Notes: a model not told the origin generated them from the letters alone. 64,000 bases of DNA from Diacronema lutheri (GCA_019448385.1 JAGTXO010000006.1:1240001-1304000), one strand, 5' to 3'. Numbered from the stretch's first letter, positions 1 to 9,964 are shown. A program made the numbers and translations.

Positions 1-51
1 GCTCTCCTCCCCGCGTGCACGCGGCGCCCTGGCCGCGCGCCGACGCGGCAG

Positions 52-222
52 GTGCTCGCCGCCCTGGCGCACCTGCATGCGGCCAACGGCCAGTTGGGCA
101 AGAAAGTGGAGGATGCGGAGCACATGCAGCGCATGCTTGCGGAGGAGGGGAAGCTCCGGCACCTCGACGCCCTCGCCACGCCGCGCCGCGCTTCGTCCGC
201 CATGGGCGATGGCCTGAAGTGA
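52..222 (+). CDS. 3'-terminal exon of an unidentified gene (cut by left edge)
   Basis: An acceptor-like GCGGCAG precedes an open frame of 56 codons ending in TGA at 220-222. The peptide is helical and charged (it contains LGKKVEDAEHMQRMLAEEGK), consistent with the end of a coiled-coil protein. The rest of the gene lies left of the window, so no family can be assigned. The 281 bases between its stop and the GrpE stop form a convergent intergenic stretch in which I see no gene. Confidence 0.5.
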   Translation: MLAALAHLHAANGQLGKKVEDAEHMQRMLAEEGKLRHLDALATPRRASSAMGDGLK

Positions 223-503
223 AAAGGGAGGACGACGTGCATCAATCCTCAGCGAGCTCGTGCTTTTTCATGTTTTCTTTTTGGGGTGCTTGATGCTCAT
301 CACATGAGCGTCGGGGGAAAACAGATTTGCAGACACCCTTCACGACAACGAGTCCGTCGCGCGCTGCACACTCAGTCTGCGCGGCAAGGTGGGAAGGGGC
401 GTGCCGCGTCGCACAGTGCACGCATGTGCACGGTGACCACACGCTCCTGCTCACACGCATGCATGCCGTCGGAGCCCGACGGTGCGTCGTCGGCCGGCCG
501 CGC

Positions 504-1394
504 TCAGGCCTTCTTGACCACGCCCACCTTGGCCGAGCGCAGGCAGCGGTCGCTAATCTTGTAGCCAACGCTCATCACTTGCCCAACCGTGCCCGGCTCT
601 TTGCTGGGGTCGTCAATCTCGAAGAGCGCCTCGTGCAAGTTTGGGTCAAACTTCTCACCGAGCGGGTTGATGCGCACGATATCGCGCGTCGCAAAGCTCG
701 CGACCAGCTGGTCGTCCGTTAGCTTGACGCCCTCGAACAGCGCGCGCATCATCGGGTTCGGGTTCGCGTCGCCCGACCGGACGTCGTCTGGCACGAGCGC
801 GAGCGCGCGCTCGAGGTTGTCGGCGACCTCGAGCAGTGACTTTGCAAACGTGCTGATTGAGTACTTGTGCGCGTTCTCCACCTCAATCGCCGTCCGCTTG
901 CGGATGTTGTCCGCGTCGGCGACGGCGCGCAGCAGCTGCGCGTCAGGTCGAGCGCGCGTGTGCGACCCGGGAAAGGCGCGCGGTGAGCGCGCCGGTTGTG
1001 TCGCGCGCACACCTCAAGATGGTGAGGACGGCACGCATCCACGTACCTGGTCGTGTCTCTGTTTCAGCTTCTCCTCCGTCTCTGCGAGCTTGGCTTTGAG
1101 CGCGGCAAGCTCTGCAGGGTCGGCCGCGCCTGTGCCTGCCGCATTCGCGTCGGCAGCCTCGCCCGCGGTCGGCTTCTCGCCATCTGCGGGGGCGGAGGAG
1201 AGGCCCCGAAGCCACGCAATGTGTCTGCGAGCCTGCGCAGGTGCGGCGTGCCAGCGCGCGCGACACGCGCGGCTGCGTGAGCGCGTGGCCAAACTGCCGC
1301 GCGACCGTCGGTCCGATCGCGTATTGCACGCCGCGCGCACCTGCGCACTCTGCACCAGCCGTCGCGCCGGCACGGAGCGCAAGCGCGAAGGCAA
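504..1394 (-). CDS. GrpE nucleotide-exchange factor, mitochondrial type
   Basis: GrpE releases ADP from Hsp70/DnaK; the organellar form (Mge1) acts in the matrix. Exon 2 (935-504) encodes the helix-plus-beta core, with NIRKRTAIEVENAHKYSI, SLLEVADNLERALA, and the C-terminal signature GTVGQVMSVGYKISDRCLRS found in the family. Exon 1 ends at 1047 before a GTACGT donor and supplies the N-terminal coiled coil (AALKAKLAETEEKLKQRHD). The exons join in phase as DQ-LLRAVADAD. The sequence upstream of the coiled coil is basic and rich in Ala/Arg with SSAPADGE, as expected of a mitochondrial presequence. The first codon is uncertain: 1394 is the first in-frame ATG, but an acceptor-like CAG near 1226-1240 leaves room for another 5' exon. 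Confidence 0.82.
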
Positions 1395-2133
1395 CCTGCG
1401 CGCCGCGACGAGGACACGTGTGTGCCGGAGGCATCGCGATCAGCACCGGGCGAGTGACGCGTCGCGCCGAGCCGTGCGGCTCGCACATCGTCGATTCGCG
1501 CGAGCCACGTGCGAAAATGGCGTCCGCCTCCAGCAGCCAAGCCTGGGTGGGGTACACACTCAGTTTCAACTTCAGACGCCGAGTTGGCGTGCTGCAAAGA
1601 CGCCCGGCCGCGAGCGCCACCTGCCAAGGGCCTGCTCGCTCGCGTGGCGCGCGCGTGCGCGCTCGCACGCGCGGCGCACCGACCCGCCGCTCACGCGGCG
1701 CGGCGCGCAGTTGAGCGCGGTAGGCAATTTTCGCGGCAAGGCAATTTGTCGATGTCGCGGCACCGGGCCCGGATTCTGATGAGCGGAAGGCACAGCGTGC
1801 GCGACCGTGGACATCGCCCGTGCGCATGGTGGCTGCGCACGACGGACCGCATGCTGGCATACGCACGCGGAGGGCAGCCGCAGCGCCATGGAAGCGCAGG
1901 CTGGGCGCGCGTCTCCTCCGGAGCAGCAGCCGTCCCTCCACGGCGCACGCACGGAGCGCCACGTCGAAGCCCTGCTCATCGAAGGAAAGCGTGCCTCTGA
2001 AGCGTAATAAGCATCGCCACGCGTGGCCGTACTCGGCTCCTGCCACGGGCCGCGATCAGCCGGACGACGAAGGCGGCGCGAGCGGCGAAGCTCCGCCGCG
2101 TTGGCTGCTGGGGAGAGAGGGCGCTTGGAGCGC
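1395..2133. other. No supported gene; upstream region of GrpE
   Basis: Open frames here occur on both strands but are Arg/Ala-rich and mutually overlapping, as expected from GC-rich sequence. None shows a recognisable motif. It may hold the 5' UTR or first exon of GrpE and the promoter of the following plus-strand gene. Confidence 0.4.
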
Positions 2134-2885
2134 GATGTGCTGCACCGAGCCGACGAGCACCGTGTCCATCAGCTCCGGTTTGGAGTCATCCTCGACCTCG
2201 TATGTTGCAAGCTCGGACGCCATCGCGTTTCACCCAGCAGGTGAGTCCGCTCGTGGCGCGGCGAAACGCCTGAACGGCCCGCACGCAGTGCGAGCTGGAT
2301 GCTTCACAACGTCGGCGAGCTCGATGCGCAGGCGCAGGCGGCCTTCGAGCGGTTCGAGCTCGTGCTTAGCAAAGCGCTCGGCTCGTACGGCGATGCAGGC
2401 GCCAATCTCAGCCATTGGGAGGTGGAGGACCTCGCGTCGAGCTTGCCAGAGTACCAGTCGTTTGTCGCCTGCCAGAGCGCGTACCATGACGCTGTCGAGC
2501 GCAGCGTGGGTTGGCACAGGCCGAGCATGCCGCCTACAGCTATGCCGACGCCACAACCTTCGACGCCACCGCGCTGCGAGACGCGCCGTCTCACGCCGAC
2601 GACGCGCGGGCTGTCACCAAAGCTGCGCACGCTCGGCAGACGAGGTCGCTCGGGCTCGAGCGCGCGGCGGCCGTGGCACTCGTTTCGTTTGCCCCGGCCA
2701 CGCTTGCGGGTCCCGCTCGGTCCTCACCGGTTCCGCCTGCGCAACAGGCGCGCCGGCGTTGTCGTCGTCATGCACAGCGACGAGATGCGTCGTGATGCAT
2801 GATGACGATCTTGTGGAATCCAGGCCATCCGCAGTCACACGGAGCAGTCCCCGCGTTGGCACGCGCCGCACAGATACGAAGCGCT
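2134..2885 (+). CDS. Possible multi-exon gene, unknown function
   Basis: Two protein-like segments suggest a real gene. The first (2289 to about 2504) follows an acceptor-like GCACGCAG and encodes a helical acidic stretch (FERFELVLSKALGSYGDAG, SHWEVEDLASSLPEYQSF). The second lies in another frame from about 2519 (AEHAAYSYADATTFDATALR). A good GTGAGT donor sits at 2241, after a Ser/Thr-rich open frame that begins with ATG at 2134. The frame change between the two segments can be bridged only by removing 14 bases (GT...AG), which is too short for a normal intron, so either the model or the sequence is imperfect. I recognise no family. Confidence 0.3.
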
Positions 2886-2894
2886 AGCAGCGGG

Positions 2895-4529
2895 TCACGT
2901 GAGGCCAAGCCCAAGCGGCGACGTGACATTGCGAACCGCCGGCACCTCTTTCCATGTCTCCTTCGCGCCTTCCGGAGCGCCGGCCGAAGGCGAGAAGAGT
3001 ATGCTCGCGTACGAAGCCACGCCGGCAATGTACATCATAAGCAGCACGCCGCCCTTTCTGCGCGTAAGCACCGCCTTGTTCTCGCCGCATGAGAGCGCGA
3101 CGCCGAGCAGGACGACGAAGAGCGCGATGACATTGCACGCCTGGAGCACACCCATCACGTGGATGTGCCACGCGTCGCCAATGTGAATGGGCTGGCCCGC
3201 AACGTTGGAGATGGTCCATGGCACGCCTAGTCCGATCAGGATGTTGATGATCTGCGAGCCGAACGAGTTTGAGACCGCCATCGAGCCGTAACCGCGCCTC
3301 GCGACCGTGACGGATTGGATGCAGTCCGGGACTTCCGCGCCGATCGCGATGACGGCGAGGCCGAGGAAGGTGGGCGGCACGCCCGAGAGCTGGCCCCAGT
3401 GGCCGACTATCGCCGAGATCACCATCGAGAAGAAGGAGATCCACAAGAAGGACGTGAGAAACGTGACTGGGTACCACGCCGCGCTCGGCCCATCGTGCGC
3501 GCAGTCAGGGCACGTGAGCGCAAAGAAGAAGTCGAGGGGGGCGGAGATGCGTTCGACAGCGCGGAGCGAATGCGCGATCACATGGTGCCGCAAGTGCGAC
3601 TGCACGAGCGAGCGCGTGCCAGGCCGCACGAGGCTCTCCTGATCGAGCTCGAGCGGCATCGCCACCGTCCAGTTCGTCTCGTCGTCGTCAGCCCCGTCGT
3701 CCTCCAGCTCGAGCGTGCCGTCGGGCATTGGGCGCACGTCGCGCACCGTGTCGAAAGTGCTCCGCCTCACCTCGCCCGTCGCCCAGTCCGCGCCCGACAC
3801 GAGGCTCGCGCGGATCGGCGGGTCGCGTATCGGTGGCTCGCTGCCCGCCGACGGCTCGCGCGCGAGGTCGTTCGCGTCCTCGGCGGCGGGCTCCATCGGC
3901 GCCGTAGTCGAGATCACGCCCTGCACAAACGATCGCTGCGCCTTTGGCGGCAGCCCGAGCACGCGCTCGCGGTAGAGCGAGCGCACACGCGCCGACCAGA
4001 CGACGATCGTCATGTAGATCGCGTAAGTCACGAGCATGAGCCCGGCCTCGAGGCCGGTGACGATGCTGTCGCGGATGCAGTACATGAGCTGCGCGAGTGC
4101 GACCGCATAGAAGAGCAAGTCGCGCAGCAGCGGCCGCCGCTTCAGGTGCAGCGGCGCGTTGCTTGCCACTGCGCACGCGCCGGGGATGAGCGTGAACGCG
4201 ATCATCCCAGAGCCGATGATCGCGCCGACGCCGAGGTTGGTGTCCTCGCCCGTCTCGCTCTTGCTGTAGATGGCTTTGATTGTCCCCACCGCGTTGACGA
4301 TGATCTCGGGCGACGCGCTCCCAAACGCCATGAAGGATGCGCCCGCGACGTCCTCACGCACGTTGAGCCGTATGCAGAGTGTCTCGAGCGACGTGACGAG
4401 GTAGCTGTCGGCTACGCGGCCGAGGCCTAAGAAGCAGTAGAGCAGCACGCATAGCTCAAAGGGCACCGCCCACCACTGCCCGTCCATCGCGTCCAGGCAA
4501 AAGTTTTCCAGCCCCGATTCGCAGCGCAT
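2895..4529 (-). CDS. K+-dependent Na+/Ca2+ exchanger (NCKX/SLC24 type)
   Basis: This membrane antiporter exports or sequesters Ca2+ in exchange for Na+, with K+ co-transport in the family. Both alpha repeats are visible. Alpha-1 contains DVAGASFMAFGSASPE at residues 60-75. Alpha-2, in the C-terminal half, contains FLGLAVIAIGAEVPDCIQS followed by SNSFGSQIINILIGLGVPW. Hydrophobic segments flank each repeat, and a long acidic cytoplasmic loop (about residues 200-330, with LELEDDGADDDETNW) separates the halves, as in SLC24 proteins. I chose ATG 4529, which places a Cys-bearing extracellular segment before the first membrane helix. The frame stays open to 4892, so an alternative start or a 5' exon is possible. 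It is divergent from the CDIN1-like gene. Confidence 0.88.
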   Translation of the reverse strand: MRCESGLENFCLDAMDGQWWAVPFELCVLLYCFLGLGRVADSYLVTSLETLCIRLNVREDVAGASFMAFGSASPEIIVNAVGTIKAIYSKSETGEDTNLGVGAIIGSGMIAFTLIPGACAVASNAPLHLKRRPLLRDLLFYAVALAQLMYCIRDSIVTGLEAGLMLVTYAIYMTIVVWSARVRSLYRERVLGLPPKAQRSFVQGVISTTAPMEPAAEDANDLAREPSAGSEPPIRDPPIRASLVSGADWATGEVRRSTFDTVRDVRPMPDGTLELEDDGADDDETNWTVAMPLELDQESLVRPGTRSLVQSHLRHHVIAHSLRAVERISAPLDFFFALTCPDCAHDGPSAAWYPVTFLTSFLWISFFSMVISAIVGHWGQLSGVPPTFLGLAVIAIGAEVPDCIQSVTVARRGYGSMAVSNSFGSQIINILIGLGVPWTISNVAGQPIHIGDAWHIHVMGVLQACNVIALFVVLLGVALSCGENKAVLTRRKGGVLLMMYIAGVASYASILFSPSAGAPEGAKETWKEVPAVRNVTSPLGLGLT

Positions 4530-5010
4530 GCCCCGCGCGCGCGCCCGCCCGCGCCCGCAACGATGGCCGCTCGCGAGACGATGGCCCGCAACGATGGCCG
4601 CCTGCTTTCCTTCTTGGCACCAAAGCTTTTGAAAACCGTCGAGCGTTGAAGCGGTGGTCTTGTGCGCGGCATCCTCGAAGGCGTGTATGACACCAAAGCG
4701 GTGCACCAACCACGGGATTAGCCGGGTCGCGCCCGTCGCGCGGGAACGCGAGCGCGCGAAAGTAGTACATTTTGTGCGCGCAATGCTCGGCGCGCTCGTC
4801 ATCGGTCTCGCCCAAGCCATTGGACGCGGCTCGCGCGCTCGTGTCGGCGTCGGGCTCGACGTCGCCGACGGCAATGCCGCGCGCGCGCCCACCGCCGTTG
4901 GCCGCGGCGTGCGCCAAGGATTGCGCCGCGGCGCGGCCCGCGTCGCGCATTTCGAATCGGTTGTCTATTGCACCATAGACACGTCTTTATACTTTTGTCT
5001 TTTTGCTACG
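4530..5010. promoter_or_regulatory. Divergent intergenic region between exchanger and CDIN1-like genes
   Basis: 481 bases between the chosen starts, possibly including 5' UTR or an upstream exon of the exchanger. The last 35 bases before the plus-strand ATG are unusually AT-rich (TTTATACTTTTGTCTTTTTG), and the CTTTTTGC element recurs at other starts in this window. No other feature seen. Confidence 0.4.
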
Positions 5011-5832
5011 ATGGTAGCGCCGACGGAGCTGCTGCAGAGCGTGCACGCCAAGCTACGCGGCAACCCCGAGCTGAGGTACGAGGCGCTCATCTCGCAGCTG
5101 GCGCAGCAGATTCGACAGGACGTGAAGAAACAAGCGGGCGCCTTGCGCCGGATGTGCGGCAAGGAGGGCATGGCCGACCTGGTCGACGCGTTTGAGCGCG
5201 GTCAGCCGCTCGGCGCGATGGCCAAGGAACATCGCTTGCCCGTGTGCGATCTGCTCCGGCTGATGCTCCCTGAGCTGTGTGCGCGCAAAATTGTGCTCAT
5301 GCGCCCCGGCCGGCGCGAGCCCAAGCTCAAGGAGCTGCTGGCCGATCCGCAGGTCATCTGCGAGCGCTTTCGCGAGCGTGTCCTCACGGCCGTCGCCGAG
5401 GACACGCTCTGCTCGCCGGCGGCAGACGAGGCAGCGCGACTGACAGGTCTCGAGTATGAGCACATTCTTGTGCGCAAACTCTCCGCGCGAGGCATCCCAT
5501 TCCGCTCGGAGGCGCAGCTCCGGCTGGCGGGCGCGCATAAGACGCCCGACGTCGAGCTACAGATCCCGATCGAGGTGCGCGGGCACATCGTACACTGGAT
5601 CGACTCGAAAGCCATGTACGCCGGCCGCGATGCGCACGCGGAGCACCACGCGCAGTTCCGCTCGTACGTCAACCGCTTCGGCCCGGGCATGGTTATCTAC
5701 TGGTTTGGGCATGCCGACTCCCTTCCGCTTGACGAGGATGTCCTTGTGTGCGACGACTTTCCCGAGGCGTTTGGAACGTGCGTGCCGCTCGTGCGCGAAA
5801 GAAGTCATGCGACAATTCCTATGGGGACGTAA
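5011..5832 (+). CDS. CDIN1-like protein (C15orf41 family), putative PD-(D/E)XK nuclease
   Basis: 273 residues, close to the roughly 280 of human CDIN1, which partners codanin-1 and is mutated in congenital dyserythropoietic anaemia type I. The N-terminal half is helical with repeated charged segments (residues 1-130). The C-terminal half carries the nuclease-like core: TPDVELQIPIEV at 178-189 and HWIDSKAMYAG at 195-205, giving the D...DxK pattern, followed by YVNRFGPGMVIYWFGH. Single exon. The start is taken at the ATG directly after the T-rich element, where similarity begins. It converges with the CRAL-TRIO gene, with only 39 bases between the stops. Confidence 0.8.
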   Translation: MVAPTELLQSVHAKLRGNPELRYEALISQLAQQIRQDVKKQAGALRRMCGKEGMADLVDAFERGQPLGAMAKEHRLPVCDLLRLMLPELCARKIVLMRPGRREPKLKELLADPQVICERFRERVLTAVAEDTLCSPAADEAARLTGLEYEHILVRKLSARGIPFRSEAQLRLAGAHKTPDVELQIPIEVRGHIVHWIDSKAMYAGRDAHAEHHAQFRSYVNRFGPGMVIYWFGHADSLPLDEDVLVCDDFPEAFGTCVPLVRERSHATIPMGT

Positions 5833-5871
5833 ACCAGCGCCTCGCAGACCGTACACATGACAAGGGGGGAA

Positions 5872-6822
5872 CTACTTCGCTCGCCCTGAGCGCGTCTTTG
5901 GCGCCGCTGGCGCCACGATCACCGGCACCGCGCTCACCGGAGCCGCCGCGCGCGCCTCAGGAGCGCGGCCCACAGACGAGCCATCGGCGCTGGGAGCGGG
6001 GCGCAGGTGGTCCGGCAGGACGTGCACAGCGACGTACTCGTGCAAGAAGGAGCTCGGCGGCCCGTTGCGCACCGTGATCTTTGAAGCTGTAACCGGATCG
6101 ATGAAGGCCTTGACCGTGTTGAGCGCGTATTGCGTCAGCGGCGGAGGGTTGATGATGACGAGCGCGCCGAGCGTTTCGGCATAGTGAGTGCCGTCCAACC
6201 CACCGATCACCTGCCAGAAGCTCCGCGCCGACAAAAACTTGAGCAGCGACGTCCCCTTCAGGTCAAGGATGCTCAGGTGGCCTGCGAGCGCGCCAGCGCC
6301 GATCGTGTCCGAGTCCATCTTGCGGCGCAAGCGCTCCATCTCGCGAACGTGGCGGCGCGTGAGGTGCTTCATCTCGATGCCTTGCTGCTTGCTCAGCTTG
6401 TCCATGTCTAGCTCGCCCAGCTGGCGGTACATGACGAGCCGGCCGTCGTGAGAGTATTCGTCAAGCATCATGGGCGCGTAGTGGCCCGCGATCGCGCGCT
6501 CGACGGCCGAGTCGACGTGCTCGGTCATGATCTCGTCAATGTGCTCACGCGCGCGCCATTCCTGGTCCTGCCGCCAGAGCGCGAGCGCGTCTGGCAGGTT
6601 GTTCTTGCGCGCGCGCAGGAAGCGGATGATGCGCGGCAAGTCGTCGGTCGTCGCATCGGACGCGGCCGCAAAGAACTCGTGCAAGGCCGAGAGGTCGGCG
6701 GGTCGGGCGCCGCGGGGCAGCTCAACGCCGCGGAAGAAGAGCTTGCCCGCCGGCGCCGGCGCCGCCTCCGGCGCGCCCTTTGGGGCGCCCGCGGACCCTC
6801 GGCAGCAGCCCAGCCGCCGCAT
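5872..6822 (-). CDS. CRAL-TRIO (Sec14-like) lipid-binding protein
   Basis: About 316 residues. An N-terminal CRAL-TRIO-N helical segment (IIRFLRARKNNLPDALALW) precedes the lipid-binding domain, whose marks are ALAGHLSILDLKGTSLLKF, YAETLGALVIINPPP and VKAFIDPVTASKI. Members carry phosphatidylinositol, tocopherol or retinoid ligands between membranes; the ligand cannot be read here. After FLHEYVAVHVLPDHLRP the protein ends in an Ala/Pro-rich tail, so no GOLD domain follows. The ATG at 6822 opens a basic, low-complexity leader, and a further 5' exon cannot be excluded. Confidence 0.85.
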   Translation of the reverse strand: MRRLGCCRGSAGAPKGAPEAAPAPAGKLFFRGVELPRGARPADLSALHEFFAAASDATTDDLPRIIRFLRARKNNLPDALALWRQDQEWRAREHIDEIMTEHVDSAVERAIAGHYAPMMLDEYSHDGRLVMYRQLGELDMDKLSKQQGIEMKHLTRRHVREMERLRRKMDSDTIGAGALAGHLSILDLKGTSLLKFLSARSFWQVIGGLDGTHYAETLGALVIINPPPLTQYALNTVKAFIDPVTASKITVRNGPPSSFLHEYVAVHVLPDHLRPAPSADGSSVGRAPEARAAAPVSAVPVIVAPAAPKTRSGRAK

Positions 6823-7331
6823 CGGCCAAGTGAACCGGGGCTTTGTTGCGAATTTGTTGATTCACGTCATGTACTCGCGACGCTTCACGACGCGACGCAA
6901 AACAACTCACCGATTGTCCGGCGTGTTGGCCGACGGGCGCGTGCGCTGCGCGGTGCTGCGCATGCGTGCTCGTCCCAACAAGGCACGTGAGCGGAGGACG
7001 AGACGCCGGAACGCTACGCCGCCACCCGCCTTGCCAACCAGCCAGCCCCCCCCCCCCTCCCCGGCCGCCGGCCGGGAGGGCGTGATTGGACTGCCACTGG
7101 GGAATGGGGAGGGGGGAGAGGGGGGAGTTCGCGCGGGCAGACTCTCACCATGCGCGCAGAGAGGCCAGACGTCTCGTCTCTACGGGATTCGCGCACGGTG
7201 GTCCCCCTCCCTCCGCGAGGTCCAATGGCATGAGCCATGGAAATGAGGCCAAGAAAGACAGCTGAGTAAAATAGCCGTTCGTGCACAGGATCGACGCCCT
7301 GATTTCGGCCTGATGTTGCGTGCGCCCTTTC

Positions 7332-7471
7332 GCTCGCTCCGTTTGTCCAGCCTCGGCCCCGTGCGCGCCCCTCCTGCTGACCCGCCTGTAAGCGTCGTTA
7401 GTTCGCTCCGTTTGTCCAGCCTCGGCCCCGTGCGCGCCCCTCCTGCTGACCCGCCTGTAAGCGTCGTTAGT
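7332..7471 (+). repeat. 69-bp direct tandem duplication
   Basis: Two near-identical 69-bp units, the first beginning near 7335 (CGCTCCGTTTGTCCAGCC) and the second at 7404. Each ends in AAGCGTCGTTAGT (ends near 7402 and 7471). The same AGCGTCGTTAGTATG string recurs at 8854-8868 on the far side of the 189-bp array. Confidence 0.85.
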
Positions 7472-7600
7472 ATGCATTTTTGAACAGCTGCGAGGCGCCG
7501 TGGTCCCCGTCGGCGCGGCGCGCGCCGGCGCGGCCGTGCCGGCCGGCAGCTTCGAAACGCCGGCTGCCTTGACGACGCCTGCCTTTGCCATCCAGGCTGC

Positions 7601-8480
7601 GCCCTCGCGCTCTGCTGGCAGCGCTCCGCGCGCCCCGCCGCCCCTGCCCATCGACTGCGCCGGCACCGCGAACAACGTACTCTTCGCCCCGGTCGGTGGG
7701 TTTGGGGGTGGCGGGGCGCGCGCGCACGGCCGCACGAGCGACGGCGGCGTGGCCTTCTCTACGACGAAACCTTCGCTTGCGACGGCTGCGCCCTCGCGCT
7801 CTGATGGCCGCGCTCCGCGCGCCCCGCCGCCCCTGCCCATCGACTGCGCCGGCACCGCGAACAACGTACTTTTCGCCCCGGTCGGTGGGTTTCGGGGCGG
7901 CGGGGCGCGCGCGCACGGCCGCACGAGCGACGGCGGCGTGGCCTTCTCTACGACGAAACCTTCGCTTGCGACGGCTGCGCCCTCGCGCTCTGATGGCCGC
8001 GCCCCGCGCGCCCCGCCGCCCCTGCCCACCGACTGCGCCGGCACCGCGAACAACGTACTTTTCGCCCCGGTCGATGGGTTTGGGGGCGGCGGGGCGCGCG
8101 CGCGCGGCCGCACGAGCGACGGCGGCGTGGCCTTCTCTACGACGAAACCTTCGCTTGCGACGGCTGCGCCCTCGCGCTCTGATGGCCGCGCTCCGCGCGC
8201 CCCGCCGCCCCTGCCCATCGACTGCGCCGGCACCGCGAACAACGTACTTTTCGCCCCGGTCGGTGGGTTTGGGGGTGGCGGGGCGCGCGCGCACGGCCGC
8301 ACGAGCGACGGCGGCGTGACCTTCTCTACGACGAAACCTTCGCTTGCGACGGCTGCGCCCTCGCGCTCTGATGGCCGCGCTCCGCGCGCCCCGCCGCCCC
8401 TGCCCATCGACTGCGCCGGCACCACGAAACACACACATTTCGCCCCGGTCGGTGGGTTTGGGGGCGGCGGGGCGCGCGTG
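7601..8480. repeat. 189-bp tandem array, about 4.6 copies
   Basis: The string GCCCTCGCGCTCTG recurs at 7601, 7790, 7979, 8168 and 8357, so the period is exactly 189 bp (63 codons). Copies differ at only a few positions each. The array is open in several frames on both strands, for example 7500-8774 on plus and 7145-8515 on minus. Most differences between copies change the amino acid whichever frame is read (Gly/Arg, Gly/Asp, His/Arg, Ile/Thr, Ala/Thr on plus; Met/Val, Pro/Arg on minus). That argues against selection on an encoded protein and for non-coding satellite-like sequence. It lies between the CRAL-TRIO gene and the sugar kinase gene. Confidence 0.85.
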
Positions 8481-8895
8481 CGCGGCCACGCGGCCAGCAT
8501 CGCGGCGCTTGCCACGCTGGCGGCGGGTGGCGGTGCGCTTCGCGGCGGTGGCAGGGGGCTGCGACGCGGCGGGGAGGGCGGCGGCTCGCTGGCGGCGGGC
8601 GTCGCGCTCTGCAGCGGCGGCGGGCGGCTTGGCGACGTGGCAGGCGGCGGCTCGGGGGTGGCGGTCGTCGTCGACGATCTTCGGGCCTCGGCGTGCGCGT
8701 GCGGGTCGGCCGGTGGTGTGGTTGACGGCGGCCACCGGTGCGGCGGCGCGCGGGCGGCGGCGCGCGGTGGCTAGGCGCTTGTGGGCCTTTGGGCCTGCTT
8801 CGCCTGGCGCCTCGCTGCGCACTTCCTGACCCCGCACTTCCTGACCCGTCGGAAGCGTCGTTAGTATGTAAAATCAAAGACCGAAATGTGGCCCT

Positions 8896-9897
8896 ATGAT
8901 GCCCCGGAAGCCATCGTGGCCGAGGACACTCCCCATCGTCTTGATGGCCTCGACCACGTCAGCACTCGCGCCGGCGAAGACGGTGGTGGGCCTGGGCGAG
9001 GTGCTCTGGGACGTCTTTAGTCCATCCGAGCGGCTGCTCGGCGGTGCGCCATCCAATTTTGCCTACGCGGCCGCGGTGCTCGGCCACCGCGGCGTGGTCG
9101 CGTCGCGCATCGGCGACGACGCGCTCGGCATCGAGGCGCGAGCGCTCCTCTCGGCGCGCGGCGTGGACACGCGCTTTGTGCAGACATCGGCGCGCCTCCC
9201 AACGGGCCGCGTGCTCGTCACGCTCGCCGACGGCCAGCCCTCGTACGAGATTGAGCGCGGCGCGTGGGACGAGCTCGAGCTTACGGCTGAGTGGGAGCGC
9301 CTCGCGCGCGAGGCGGACGCGGTGTGCTACGGCAGCCTGGCACAGCGCGAAGTGCCGAGCCGCACGGCGATTGCCGCTTTTCTCGCCGCCACGCGCGCCG
9401 ACTGCCTCCGCGTCTTTGACGTCAATTTACGCCAGGCGTTCTTCAGCGGCGCCGTGCTCACCCACGGCCTAGGGCTCGCGCGCGTGTGCAAGCTGAACGA
9501 CGACGAGGCGCAGCCGCTACTCGGCGCGCTCGAGCTCGCGCCCGCCGCTACGCTCGACGAGTGCGCCGACCGGCTGCTCGGTGCGTTCCGAAGCCTCTCA
9601 CTCGTGTGCATCACGCGCGGCGAGCGCGGCGCGCTCCTCGCGTCGCGCGCGGCGCGCGTGAACGCGCCGGCCGCGAACGTCGAGCGGGTCGTTGACACGA
9701 TCGGCGCAGGCGACGCCTTCACCGCCGCGCTCGTCCACGCGCTCCTCGCCGAGCCCGGCGACACGTCCGAGCTCGACGAGGCTGCGCTCGCCTCCGCCGG
9801 GTCATTCGCGGCACGCTACGCGGCGCACGTGTGCGCGCACGCGGGCGGGATGCCAGAGCCGCCGGCGTGGCTGACGCCGGGAGCCGGACGTGCGTGA
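8896..9897 (+). CDS. pfkB-family carbohydrate kinase (fructokinase-like)
   Basis: 333 residues in one exon. The N-terminal ribokinase fold is shown by VVGLGEVLWDVF and the sugar-binding LLGGAPSNFAYAAAVLGH. The C-terminal pfkB signature DTIGAGDAFTAAL (about residues 266-278) holds the catalytic Asp and anion hole. FDVNLRQAFF and LNDDEAQPLLG are typical of fructokinases, which phosphorylate fructose with ATP. An N-terminal extension of about 28 residues precedes the fold. It may be a weak presequence, or translation may begin at the internal ATG at 8944. The TTC29-like gene starts 67 bases downstream on the same strand. Confidence 0.88.
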   Translation: MMPRKPSWPRTLPIVLMASTTSALAPAKTVVGLGEVLWDVFSPSERLLGGAPSNFAYAAAVLGHRGVVASRIGDDALGIEARALLSARGVDTRFVQTSARLPTGRVLVTLADGQPSYEIERGAWDELELTAEWERLAREADAVCYGSLAQREVPSRTAIAAFLAATRADCLRVFDVNLRQAFFSGAVLTHGLGLARVCKLNDDEAQPLLGALELAPAATLDECADRLLGAFRSLSLVCITRGERGALLASRAARVNAPAANVERVVDTIGAGDAFTAALVHALLAEPGDTSELDEAALASAGSFAARYAAHVCAHAGGMPEPPAWLTPGAGRA

Positions 9898-9964
9898 GCC
9901 AGCCGCGACGCTGAAGCCGCGGTTCTTGAAAAGGGCACAGCCCAAAAGCCGTTTTCTTTCCAGC

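Larger units (their letters stand above)
6823..8895. other. Intergenic region holding C/G tracts and tandem repeats
   Basis: No convincing gene. It contains a C tract near 7049-7062, a G-rich stretch at 7101-7130, the 69-bp duplication, the 189-bp array, and a short duplicated GCACTTCCTGACCC near 8818-8847. The last part (8861-8895) is AT-richer and acts as the immediate upstream region of the pfkB gene. Confidence 0.5.

Noticed and set aside
3315-4430. Plus-strand frame of about 370 codons across the exchanger gene
   Set aside because: Arg/His/Asp-rich antisense shadow of a clearly recognisable NCKX gene.
7500-8774. Reading the 189-bp array as a 424-residue Gly/Pro-rich protein
   Set aside because: Differences between copies are mostly non-synonymous in the frames examined on both strands, and no start context or domain supports it. 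Kept as a repeat only.
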